Shown one piece after another: positions 51,632-60,064 of a DNA stretch of 64,000 nucleotides (position 1 is the first letter of the stretch; every line of letters begins with the position of its first letter). The notes under the pieces are model-generated. The model had not been told where the DNA came from. It searched no databases and saw only the letters and a list, made by a program, of their open reading frames with translations. Source of the stretch: Planctomycetia bacterium (lineage in GTDB: Bacteria; Planctomycetota; Planctomycetia; Pirellulales; Thermoguttaceae); NCBI GenBank assembly GCA_030537455.1, contig JAUNMR010000016.1, positions 24,868-88,867 on the forward strand. Reading direction: 5' to 3'. The position numbers were made by a program, and so were the translations under genes.

Positions 51632-52237
51632 TTACGCGTCTTTTGCCAAGTCGCGACCGATCGCAAACGCCTGCATATTAAGCTCGACGAACGCCGGCTT
51701 AACGCACTTTTTAATCGCGCCTTCCCAGGCTTGGTCGTCGAGGTTCAACTGCGTGGACAGAGCGCCGAGTAACACGACGTTCGCGGCGCGAGCGTTGCCA
51801 AGTTCCAGCGCCTTATCGACAGCATGAAGATAGGCAAGTCTTGGGAAGTAGGCGCGCAGTTCCTCTTCGCCCATATCCGGATAGGTCGTAGCGCCAGAGG
51901 AGACCGTCACGGGCACGATCACCTGGTCGGAAACAACCGCCAGACCATTGGGGGCGAGGTAATCAAGATAGCGTAGCGCTTCGGTACGCTCCAGCGACGC
52001 AAGAACCGTCGCGGCGCCCTTGGGAATCAGAGGACTATAGACCTTCTGACCATAGCGAACTTGCGCCATGACCGAACCGCCGCGTTGCGCCATACCGTGG
52101 ACTTCATACGTTTTAACGTCGTAACCCGAGGACAGAGCCGCCTGAGCGATTATCGTACTGGCGAGTAAAATACCCTGACCGCCAACGCCAACGAGGACGA
52201 CGCTGGTCGATTCGTTCGTACTGTTCTGAGACGTCAT
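51632..52237 (-). CDS. iorB: Indolepyruvate ferredoxin oxidoreductase, beta subunit
   Basis: 201 aa, gamma-domain type of the 2-oxoacid:ferredoxin oxidoreductases: VVLVGVGGQGILLASTIIAQAAL (about 13-35), VKTYEVHGMAQRGGSVMAQVRYG, SPLIPKGAATVLASLERTEALRYLDYL, then ANVVLLGAL. Works with IorA to oxidise aryl-2-oxoacids (from Trp, Phe, Tyr) to aryl-acetyl-CoA and reduced ferredoxin. Start codon overlaps the iorA stop as ATGA, so translation is coupled. Length is usual. Confidence 0.93.
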   Translation of the reverse strand: MTSQNSTNESTSVVLVGVGGQGILLASTIIAQAALSSGYDVKTYEVHGMAQRGGSVMAQVRYGQKVYSPLIPKGAATVLASLERTEALRYLDYLAPNGLAVVSDQVIVPVTVSSGATTYPDMGEEELRAYFPRLAYLHAVDKALELGNARAANVVLLGALSTQLNLDDQAWEGAIKKCVKPAFVELNMQAFAIGRDLAKDA

Positions 52238-54078
52238 ACCAAGCCTCCTTTAGACGATTGAAGGTCAAACTGCTCCAACGCGTTAAACTTACAGACCTGC
52301 TGGCACAGACCGCAATCGACGCACATCGAATCGTTCACAGTCACGACCTTATCGGCGGAGCGTTCCAACGCGGGACAGCCAATCTTAATACAGGCGCCGC
52401 AACGTTTACATTTCTCTTGATTCACGCGCATACCGTGCGCGAGCTTTTTGCGATACGCCAAGGGGCAGGGCTCTTTCGCGACAATAAGCCACAGCTCGTC
52501 AGACTCAATCGCGACTTTCAGAGCCTGGTAAGTCGTCGTAAGATCGCGCGGATTAACTTCAACGACGTTCTTAACGCCCATAGCGCGCGCGATTTCTTCC
52601 ACCGACGCGGCAAAGGTCTCTTCGCCGAGTATCGTCTTGCCAGTGCCGGGATTGTCTTGATGACCCGTCATCGCGGTAATACGGTTGTCAAGAACAACAA
52701 TCGTCGCCGCGCCCTTGTTATAGACGATATCCATAAGACCGGTCATACCGGAATGAAAGAAGGTCGAATCGCCAACGATACCGACAACGGGACGATCGTT
52801 TTTCGCGCGTTCCATACCATGAGCGACCGTAATACCGCCGCCCATACACAGGATCGTGTCCATACAATTCAACGGCGGAGCAACGGCGAGGGAGTAGCAC
52901 CCGATATCGCCGGAAACAACTGTGTCGAATTTACTTAGCGCATAGAATAGCCCGCGGTGAGGACAGCCGGGACATAGCACTGGCGGACGACCGGGCAACG
53001 CCGGAGCCTCCAGCGTGGAGGCGTTTGCCGCGACGATATCGCCCTGGCTGTGTTCCAAGAGCTTGCCATATTCCGGGTCGGCCTCTAGCTGAGCGCGCGC
53101 AACGCGTAGAACGTCGACGTCGAGCGGTCCGTATTCGGGAATCAACTTCGCCGAACCAAGGCGCTTACCGATGGTCGCAACGCCCAGAGACTTGAGACGC
53201 TGTTCCATAAAGTCTTCCAGCTCTTCGATCACAAGAACCTGGTCGACGCTCTTGGCAAAGTCCAAAAAGAGCTTATCCGGGAAGGGATAGGCCCAGCCGA
53301 TCTTGAGAATATTTACGTCGGGAAAGACTTCCTTAACGTACTGATAGGTCGCGCCGGAGGTAACGATACCGAGACGTCGGTCGCCGTTGGTCGTCCATTC
53401 AATGCGATTGAGCGGGGATTTCGACGCTTCTTCCGACATATTTTCCACGCGCTCTTGCAGTCTCACGCGCATACCGCGAGCGAAAGCGGGAATAGGCACA
53501 AAGCGTTGAGGGTCTTTTTTAAAGGAGTGAACGCGCCCAAGAGGCTGGCGGTCGACCAGTTCAACGACGCCGCGGGAGTGGCTAATAGTCGTCGTTGTAC
53601 GTAGAATAAGAGGGGCGCCGAATTTTTCGGAGATTTCAAGTCCTGCTTTGAGAAATTCCTTCGCCTCCATGGAATCGGACGGTTCCAGGACAGGAACTTT
53701 CGCGAAATGAGCGAACAGTCGCGTATCCTGTTCGTTCTGCGAGGAGTTCATGCCGGGATCGTCCGCAACGATCGCGATAAAACCGCCGACGACCCCGGTA
53801 TAGGAGAGCGTCATGAGCGGGTCGGCCGCCACATTAAGCCCGACGAGTTTCATCGTGACGAGCGCGCGCGCCCCGGTCGTCGTCGCCCCGGCCGCCGCTT
53901 CAAACGCGACCTTTTCATTAGGCGACCACTCGCAATAAACGTCTGACCCGTAGTATTTACTGATATTCTCGAGGATTTCGGTCGACGGCGTGCCCGGATA
54001 GCCTGTCGCGACAGAAACGTCTGCCTCATAAGCTCCGCGAGCCAACGCTTCGTTGCCCGAGAGAAGTGCTTTTGCCAT
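52234..54078 (-). CDS. iorA: Indolepyruvate ferredoxin oxidoreductase, alpha subunit
   Basis: 614 aa. Pyrimidine-binding and core domains: LLSGNEALARGAYEADVSVATGYPGTPSTEI, MKLVGLNVAADPLMTLSYTG, DPGMNSSQNEQDTR, then a TPP-binding domain (CPGCPHRGLFYAL, SGDIGCYSLAV, MGGGITVAHGME, VGIVGDSTFFHSGMTGL). The C-terminal 60 residues are a two-cluster ferredoxin: CKRCGACIKIGCPAL and CVDCGLCQQVCKF; the first has C-x2-C-x2-C-x4-C spacing. Oxidises indolepyruvate and related 2-oxoacids with CoA. Heads the iorA-iorB(-fprA) unit. Marks amino-acid fermentation by an anaerobe. Confidence 0.95.
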   Translation of the reverse strand: MAKALLSGNEALARGAYEADVSVATGYPGTPSTEILENISKYYGSDVYCEWSPNEKVAFEAAAGATTTGARALVTMKLVGLNVAADPLMTLSYTGVVGGFIAIVADDPGMNSSQNEQDTRLFAHFAKVPVLEPSDSMEAKEFLKAGLEISEKFGAPLILRTTTTISHSRGVVELVDRQPLGRVHSFKKDPQRFVPIPAFARGMRVRLQERVENMSEEASKSPLNRIEWTTNGDRRLGIVTSGATYQYVKEVFPDVNILKIGWAYPFPDKLFLDFAKSVDQVLVIEELEDFMEQRLKSLGVATIGKRLGSAKLIPEYGPLDVDVLRVARAQLEADPEYGKLLEHSQGDIVAANASTLEAPALPGRPPVLCPGCPHRGLFYALSKFDTVVSGDIGCYSLAVAPPLNCMDTILCMGGGITVAHGMERAKNDRPVVGIVGDSTFFHSGMTGLMDIVYNKGAATIVVLDNRITAMTGHQDNPGTGKTILGEETFAASVEEIARAMGVKNVVEVNPRDLTTTYQALKVAIESDELWLIVAKEPCPLAYRKKLAHGMRVNQEKCKRCGACIKIGCPALERSADKVVTVNDSMCVDCGLCQQVCKFNALEQFDLQSSKGGLV

Positions 54079-54287
54079 AGGTTCGTGCTTTCTACTTTAT
54101 ACCGGTCATGACCCAAGCGCGTGGGCGGTTTCACGTTTCAGTGCGCGAAAAAAACGTGTGGAAAACTCGCTGGCTCATACGCGCGTGGCGTCAATTTCAC
54201 TCTTAAAAGAGTATAAACTAGTCCTACTTTTTTTCAATGACCGCCACGGCTAGCGCGCGCTATTTCTACACCGGCGCCTCGCGCCGT

Positions 54288-54316
54288 TTGCATGCAAGCG
54301 CGTGAAATGGTATAAT
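54288..54316 (+). promoter_or_regulatory. Promoter of the beta-helix gene
   Basis: TTGCAT (54288-54293), a 17-base spacer, TATAAT (54311-54316), leader about 40 bases. The rest of 54079-54364 (between divergent genes) shows no other feature. Confidence 0.7.
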
Positions 54317-54364
54317 CGTTGCGAGACTGTTTATCCTATACCGTTTGTCCAAAGGAGGCGCGTT

Positions 54365-56212
54365 ATGCTGTTTTTGTCTCTACGTCGCGTCGTACCGACC
54401 CTTACGTTACTTGCGTTATTAACATTTATCGTGACGTCCCCAGCGCGTGCCGGGGATTTTTACATCGACTCCCAGCAGGGTTGCGACGAGCAAGACGGTC
54501 GCACGCCACAAACCGCATGGCGCACGCTCGCGCGAATTAACCAAGACGGTGCGATCGCGCCGGGCGATACCGTGCGGTTGCGTCGTGGTCTGGAATATCG
54601 CGGCGGTCTCGTACCGGTAAGCGGCGAGCCGAATAAGCCCGTAACGTACAGCGCATACGGAGAGGGACACGCGCCGATTATTCTGCAGTCCCTCAATCTG
54701 AATCGACAAGAGGACTGGCAGGAGGTTGGAGGGAACCTGTGGGTCACGCGCGAAGCGAAAACGACCGTCCTAGGCGAGGCGCCGGATTTCCTTGCCGGCA
54801 ACTGGAGTATCTATTGTGAGCAGGGCGCTTCGGCGCAATACCGTTCGACCGAACAGAACGACTCGACACGCTTTGAGATCGACGTAGAGCAAGGTCAGGG
54901 TCAGGGAAATCACATTCAGTGGATCAACAACCCCTTCTCTATCACGCGCGGGCAGACGTACCGTCTGAGCTTTAACGCAAGTTCAAGCATACCGTGCAAG
55001 CCGAACGTCAAGCTCATGAAGAGCGGAGCGCCTTGGACGAGCTACGGCAATATTGTCCTAGAGGAACTTGAACTCGACGAAACCTTGCGACGTCATGAGG
55101 TTATCATCCAAGCAGAGACGACCGCGCAAGACGCGCGCCTAACCTTCTACCTTGGCGCAATGCCCAGCGGCGCAAAGATGGTTTTTGAGGATTTTAAGGC
55201 GGAAAGCATTGACGTCGACGCGCTGCAATTCGGTCCGGACGTTGGCAATATAATCTTGGATCATAGTCGTGCGGCGTTCAAACGCTGGACGCGCGAGGAG
55301 TTAACCGCGCAAGACGACTTCTGGTACGAACGCAAGACCGGACGGGTCTGGTACTACAGCCAGGAGAATCCAGGCAAGCGTTACGCGAGCGTTGAGGCGG
55401 CGATTATGCGTCATATCGTCAATATTTCAGGCGCTCATGACGTTATCTTCACGGATCTTGCGTTGCGTTACGGCGCCGCTCACGGGTTCGGCGGTTCGAA
55501 CGTGGAGCGCGTGGTTATTCGCAATTGCGATATTTCCTGGATTGGCGGAGGCGACCAATATGCCGAGGGGGGCGAGGACCGACGCGTACGCTTTGGCAAC
55601 GGCGTGGAATTCTGGGCGCAAGCGCACGCGTGTATTGTCGAATTTTGCCATATTTGGGAGGTTTACGACGCCGCGCTCACCAACCAAGGCTCCGGAGAGA
55701 ATCAGCAGATCGACATTACCTACCGGAATAATTTCATCTGGAACTGCGAGTATTCATTTGAATATTGGAATCGCGACGAAAAATCGCGCACCGAGAAGAT
55801 CCGATTCATCGACAACGTCTGTCTACGCGCTGGTTACGGTTGGGGACATGAACAGCGACCCGATAAAAACGGACGATGCATCATGTTCTATAAAAACACA
55901 GCGCAAACGACCGACTTTGTCGTGAACGGAAATATCTTTGTCGACGCGACCGAAAGCGTCATAAGACACGACTCTCGATGGACGCCAGAGCAGGTTAAAC
56001 TCGATCTGAACCATTACTGGCAAAGTAATCAGGAGATTCCGCTCGCAGTCTTTGGAAGCGACAACAATCTTGTCATCTACCAAAAAGACTTCAATCGTTT
56101 TACTTGGAACCTCTTGTGGGATGGTAAAATGCACTGCGAATTTAGGGGGCGCGTCCTCAAGAGGAACGCCGATGAAATGATACAAAAGGAAATGAAGAAT
56201 CGCGCGTATTAA
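54365..56212 (+). CDS. Secreted parallel beta-helix protein with CBM-like insert
   Basis: 615 aa from the ATG at 54365 (AAAGGAGG upstream); the frame reaches back to 54302, but there the promoter box would be inside the ORF. Signal peptide 1-29 (VPTLTLLALLTFIVTSPARA-GDFYID). Early helix strands (NKPVTYSAYGEGHAPIIL) match DUF1565/right-handed beta-helix proteins. A jelly-roll insert at about 135-290 (NHIQWINNPFSITRGQTYRLSFNASSSI ... ARLTFYLGAMPSGAKMVFEDF) looks like CBM4/9. Helix coils resume to about 560. Such proteins act on or bind polysaccharide; a lyase or epimerase role is possible but no catalytic set is identified. Confidence 0.68.
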   Translation: MLFLSLRRVVPTLTLLALLTFIVTSPARAGDFYIDSQQGCDEQDGRTPQTAWRTLARINQDGAIAPGDTVRLRRGLEYRGGLVPVSGEPNKPVTYSAYGEGHAPIILQSLNLNRQEDWQEVGGNLWVTREAKTTVLGEAPDFLAGNWSIYCEQGASAQYRSTEQNDSTRFEIDVEQGQGQGNHIQWINNPFSITRGQTYRLSFNASSSIPCKPNVKLMKSGAPWTSYGNIVLEELELDETLRRHEVIIQAETTAQDARLTFYLGAMPSGAKMVFEDFKAESIDVDALQFGPDVGNIILDHSRAAFKRWTREELTAQDDFWYERKTGRVWYYSQENPGKRYASVEAAIMRHIVNISGAHDVIFTDLALRYGAAHGFGGSNVERVVIRNCDISWIGGGDQYAEGGEDRRVRFGNGVEFWAQAHACIVEFCHIWEVYDAALTNQGSGENQQIDITYRNNFIWNCEYSFEYWNRDEKSRTEKIRFIDNVCLRAGYGWGHEQRPDKNGRCIMFYKNTAQTTDFVVNGNIFVDATESVIRHDSRWTPEQVKLDLNHYWQSNQEIPLAVFGSDNNLVIYQKDFNRFTWNLLWDGKMHCEFRGRVLKRNADEMIQKEMKNRAY

Positions 56213-56316
56213 GGCGTAAGGCGATTTTCAATACGCCGCGACCTCACGCGCCGCGACGTCGCACGACTAACACGCGCGCAAAACGGTCAGACGTGAATCG
56301 TGGCGAATGACGTCAT

Positions 56317-56357
56317 AAAAAAACGAGCAAGCGTAAGTTGAGCGCTTGCTCGTTTTT
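56317..56357. terminator. Bidirectional terminator
   Basis: 13-bp stem AAACGAGCAAGCG/CGCTTGCTCGTTT (56321-56333, 56343-56355), with A-run before and T-run after. It lies between the converging beta-helix and M50-HlyD genes. Confidence 0.88.
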
Positions 56358-56393
56358 CATTTTCGCGCGCGGTAACCGCGCGTGGCGACGTCG

Positions 56394-58661
56394 CTACAGT
56401 TTGAAGTTAAAGACCTCGCGACACAGACGCATGAGACGTTGTAGCAGGGTTTGCGGAGTCGCCTTAATCTTGACCTTGGCCGTCATACCGACGCGCATAA
56501 GCAGGTCGTCGTTGTCAAGGTCGACGCGAACGCGATAGGCCCCCAGTTGCGGTCGTTCCTGACCGCCCTCGACCGTTTCGGTCGCTACCGGTCCGCCGCC
56601 CTTAGCGGAAAGTTGGAAAGGAATATTCTCCATTGTATGACCTTCCACGTCGATCGCGGAACGAACTTCCGCTATGTAGGTCTCGCTAGGACGTTCCGTG
56701 AGCTTGATCTTGACCTTCTGACCGGTCTGAACGAAATTGATCTTCGACTGATCGACCACGATAATCGCCTCAAGCTTGCGCGGATCGCCGATACTGCACA
56801 CGTGAGCGCCGGGTTCAAGCGTCGTATTGAGATTGCGTTCCAGTAGCGGGACGCCATTCCATTGAGGTAGGTCGGAGGAGGCGTCTTGATATTTGTTTTC
56901 ACGATCCACGCGCCAGTACGGCGAGGTCACAATACCGTCGATAGGGGACACGAGGGTCAGACGCGAACGTTCGTCTTGAAGAGCTACAATCGCTTGACGC
57001 AAGCCTTCATATCGCGCCATACTCTCTTGCAGTCGCGCGACCGCCTCTTGGTTATTGCCGAGTCGTCTGCAGGTATTAATATCCTGTTCGACCTCGCGCA
57101 ATTGTCCCTGCAGTTCGATCAATTCGCTATCGAGCGCGGGGTTCTTCAGTACGGCGATAACGTCTCCTTTGGCGACTCTTTGACCTTCGGTCACATTAAA
57201 GGAATCCAAAATCCCGCCCGACTTGGGGGAGAGGATATTCGCGGTGGAGGCGTCGTCGGAACGAAGCTCTAGTACCGCGGGCGCATAGATCGAATAGGGG
57301 AATTTCAAAAAGCAGAAGAGCGCCAGGAGCGTGAACAGCCCCAAGAGAGAGGGATAAAAATGTTTCTTTTTCACTTTATAAATGCGACCAGGCACCCAGA
57401 AAAATTTACATACCTTCCACAACGGCATGCCGATCAAACCATACAACGACATGGCCGCAATGACCTGAGCGACAACCTTCAGACCGTAGGAATCGAAGAA
57501 CCGATACACAAAGAAAAGGATCGACGCCATAACGACCCAGCGATAGCAGACCGCGCCGACCGTATAGAGCGCAAACCACATCTGATTGCGTTTCGGTAGA
57601 AACGGATCCTCTGGAGACTCCATGCCAAGGAACCATTCAGACGCCTTTTGCGACATAACCTTCGTCGCTTTCTGACGAAGGTTCGGAATCTCGAGAAGGT
57701 CGGAAAGAATATAGTAACCGTCGTAACGTAACAACGGGTTAATATTGAAAATAATCGTGCTCACCGAGGAAATGAACATAATGTTCAAGCAGATGTAGTG
57801 GAGCGTATTTTCGCGCGTGAACCACCATATCCAGGTACAGATCGACGCCAAGGTGCATTCCACAAAGACGCCGGCGACCCCAATAGCCGCGCGCTTCCAT
57901 TTACTTGGGAGCATCCACGAGTCAGATACGTTGCAATACAGACACGGCGTGAGCACGAGGATCATAACGCCGAGTTCATGACACTCGCCGCCGAGAACCT
58001 TACAAGACAGACCGTGCCCGAACTCGTGTAAGACCTTGGTGAAAAAGAGCGTAATACTGAGGAGTATCAAGTTGCCGGGGCCGAAGAATTGGCGAAATTC
58101 CGGCAACTTGGAGCGAAAGTGGTCAAATTCAATCCCGATGAGCAGTAGCGCGGAGAGCATAAGCAGCAGACAGCACACAAGCGTCACGGGGTGAAAGAAC
58201 CATCGCACATAGGGCAGCAACCAGTCGAAAAAACGGTTAGGGTCGACGCCTTTGAAGCGAATCGCCAGAATATTAGAGGCCGCGGCCATGACCTCCTGAC
58301 GACGACGTTTATTACGACGTTTCAGTAGTTCATGCCCCTGATCAGGGACGCCGACGACGATCAAGCTACACTGGTGCAATTGTCCCACGAAATTCTGGAT
58401 TTCCTCCAGCGTAATTTTTTGCGGGGGGAATTTTTCTTCAAAGGCTTCTTTGATCGTTTCGAGTGATTTCGTACCGTCAAGTTGCTCAAGAATGAAGTAC
58501 TCTTCGTCCTGGAAACGATAATACTTCATACCGATGGGGTCTTTGACAATCCAGTAGCCACGACCGAGATAGTTGGCGCGTTTCGCGGTCAGGTCGGTGC
58601 GTGCGTAAACGGAAAGAACACGCGCGGCGCTGGAAACTAAACTATCGGCTAACGTCGCCAT
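56394..58661 (-). CDS. PqqD-like / M50 peptidase / HlyD fusion
   Basis: 755 aa. Residues about 35-100 look like PqqD (KYYRFQDEEYFILEQLDGTKSLETI...), a peptide-binding domain of RiPP systems. Residues about 150-450 are polytopic and carry the site-2 protease motifs: HEFGH (212-216) and NPLLRYDG with Asp314. After the last TM (about 445) comes a HlyD-type adaptor (about 470-745): ILSPKSGGILDSFNVTEGQRVAKGDVIAVL, a coiled-coil, LVSPIDGIVTSPYW, LEPGAHVCSIGD. Looks like a membrane protease joined to an efflux adaptor. No transporter gene nearby. Last gene of a minus-strand set with two other HlyD proteins. Substrate unknown. Confidence 0.75.
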   Translation of the reverse strand: MATLADSLVSSAARVLSVYARTDLTAKRANYLGRGYWIVKDPIGMKYYRFQDEEYFILEQLDGTKSLETIKEAFEEKFPPQKITLEEIQNFVGQLHQCSLIVVGVPDQGHELLKRRNKRRRQEVMAAASNILAIRFKGVDPNRFFDWLLPYVRWFFHPVTLVCCLLLMLSALLLIGIEFDHFRSKLPEFRQFFGPGNLILLSITLFFTKVLHEFGHGLSCKVLGGECHELGVMILVLTPCLYCNVSDSWMLPSKWKRAAIGVAGVFVECTLASICTWIWWFTRENTLHYICLNIMFISSVSTIIFNINPLLRYDGYYILSDLLEIPNLRQKATKVMSQKASEWFLGMESPEDPFLPKRNQMWFALYTVGAVCYRWVVMASILFFVYRFFDSYGLKVVAQVIAAMSLYGLIGMPLWKVCKFFWVPGRIYKVKKKHFYPSLLGLFTLLALFCFLKFPYSIYAPAVLELRSDDASTANILSPKSGGILDSFNVTEGQRVAKGDVIAVLKNPALDSELIELQGQLREVEQDINTCRRLGNNQEAVARLQESMARYEGLRQAIVALQDERSRLTLVSPIDGIVTSPYWRVDRENKYQDASSDLPQWNGVPLLERNLNTTLEPGAHVCSIGDPRKLEAIIVVDQSKINFVQTGQKVKIKLTERPSETYIAEVRSAIDVEGHTMENIPFQLSAKGGGPVATETVEGGQERPQLGAYRVRVDLDNDDLLMRVGMTAKVKIKATPQTLLQRLMRLCREVFNFKL

Positions 58662-58765
58662 AACAACCTCTATTCAAATGTCGAAGCGCAAAGCTACTCA
58701 ATTGCAGAATTCTTACGTGATCTATATGCGCGTCGGCGAATTCAACTTGCTCATTGTGGGAACAA

Positions 58766-59953
58766 TTACAGAATCGTAATCGTCACCAGCGCGCCGGGAT
58801 TGAGAATCCAATATCCATCGGTCGTCTTGGCGTTGGCTACTTCGGCATAAAAGTAATAGTGTCCTGACTCGACGACCTGACGCACATAAATAATCTTGCC
58901 GGGCAGTTCCTGCTTCTCATAACCGGGTCGTTCAACCGTTACGCGCACGTCTTTGCCGTCGATCATTTCAGGAACACACGTTTGGGCGTTGACCGAGCCG
59001 GTCACCTGTACTTTGTCAAGGCGCAAAATTCTCAGAACCTCGTCCCCTTCACGAAGCCATTGACCTTCGTTCTGATACACGTCGTCGATCACGCCGTCGA
59101 TTGGGGAGCGAAATTTACGATTGCGAATTTGCACGTCGGTCGCCGTCACGCGCGCCTCGCTAACCTTCACCTTCTCTTGGTTTACTTCCAGGTCGTACTT
59201 TGCCTTTTCGATCGACTTGGTCGCGCGCAACCAGTCATAGTACTTTTCCTGAACCTCTTCGGGCGAAACGGAGCCCGGCATTTCCTTATTGAGCGCGTTG
59301 GCGCGTTGGTAGGACGCCTGAGCAACGCGCGCGGCCGCCTCGGCTACTTCGACTTCTAGCGTCTTTTCCGCTTCTTTGCGCGCCACTAAAAGCTCTTGCA
59401 TCGCAACGATCTTCTCTTGGGTGAGTTCGTCGTCCTGTTGCTTACCGAGAATATCTCCTTGATGCACGAGCATACCGCGACGCAACATTTGGCGTTTGGA
59501 GGAACCGTCGTCGTTAAGAACAACTTCGCCCTGGGCGTCAAGTTCGAACAGCCCCAGTTCAACAAGCAGACCTTGACCGTTCGCGCTAATAGTCACTTCG
59601 TAACCTTCCCCTTTGGGAATTTCGACCTTGGCGTTATGAACGACTTTACTGCCGTCGGCTAGGATTTCGAACTCCGGCTCCATTGAGCCGAGCGCAAAAC
59701 CGAGGGAGTTGGAGGCAGAGGAGGCAAGGGAGGAAGGAGCCGACGCTGAAGACTGCTCATAAGCCTGAGAGGCAAAAGCGGAGTTAGCGAAGTCCTCTGA
59801 CGCTTGTGGAAGATTGTCCGACGTGAGCGAGGACGGCGTTTGCATGAGAACTCTTTCCAAGTCGTCGTCGGCGGCGCCGGGCGAAAAAACGAACGGCGCG
59901 ATACAAAAACCTGCGACAAGCGCGGTGGCAATCCAAGCGATTTTCTGTTTCAT
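58766..59953 (-). CDS. HlyD-type periplasmic adaptor
   Basis: 395 aa from the ATG at 59953; a TTG at 59962 is also in frame. Signal/anchor helix 5-22 (IAWIATALVAGFCIAPFVF). A Ser/Ala-rich linker (about 40-85) precedes the barrel-sandwich domain: LRRGMLVHQGDILGKQQDD, a long alpha hairpin (about 185-290, KIVAMQELLVARKEAEKTLEVEVAEAAARV), FRSPIDGVIDDVYQNEGQWLREGDEVLRIL, and a beta-barrel end PGALVTITIL. Membrane-fusion adaptor of export systems. Middle gene of the three, 111 bases from the GAF-HlyD gene and 104 from the M50-HlyD gene. Partner transporter and outer-membrane channel absent here. Confidence 0.8.
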   Translation of the reverse strand: MKQKIAWIATALVAGFCIAPFVFSPGAADDDLERVLMQTPSSLTSDNLPQASEDFANSAFASQAYEQSSASAPSSLASSASNSLGFALGSMEPEFEILADGSKVVHNAKVEIPKGEGYEVTISANGQGLLVELGLFELDAQGEVVLNDDGSSKRQMLRRGMLVHQGDILGKQQDDELTQEKIVAMQELLVARKEAEKTLEVEVAEAAARVAQASYQRANALNKEMPGSVSPEEVQEKYYDWLRATKSIEKAKYDLEVNQEKVKVSEARVTATDVQIRNRKFRSPIDGVIDDVYQNEGQWLREGDEVLRILRLDKVQVTGSVNAQTCVPEMIDGKDVRVTVERPGYEKQELPGKIIYVRQVVESGHYYFYAEVANAKTTDGYWILNPGALVTITIL

Positions 59954-60064
59954 CTTAGTCAATACGCAAATCGGTTGTCATAAGCGTGGCGTCGCGAGAA
60001 AAGAACCGTGCGACGACGCAGTTTTTCAGTTTACAGCGGCTAATCGGCGTGCGTTGTTACCGCG

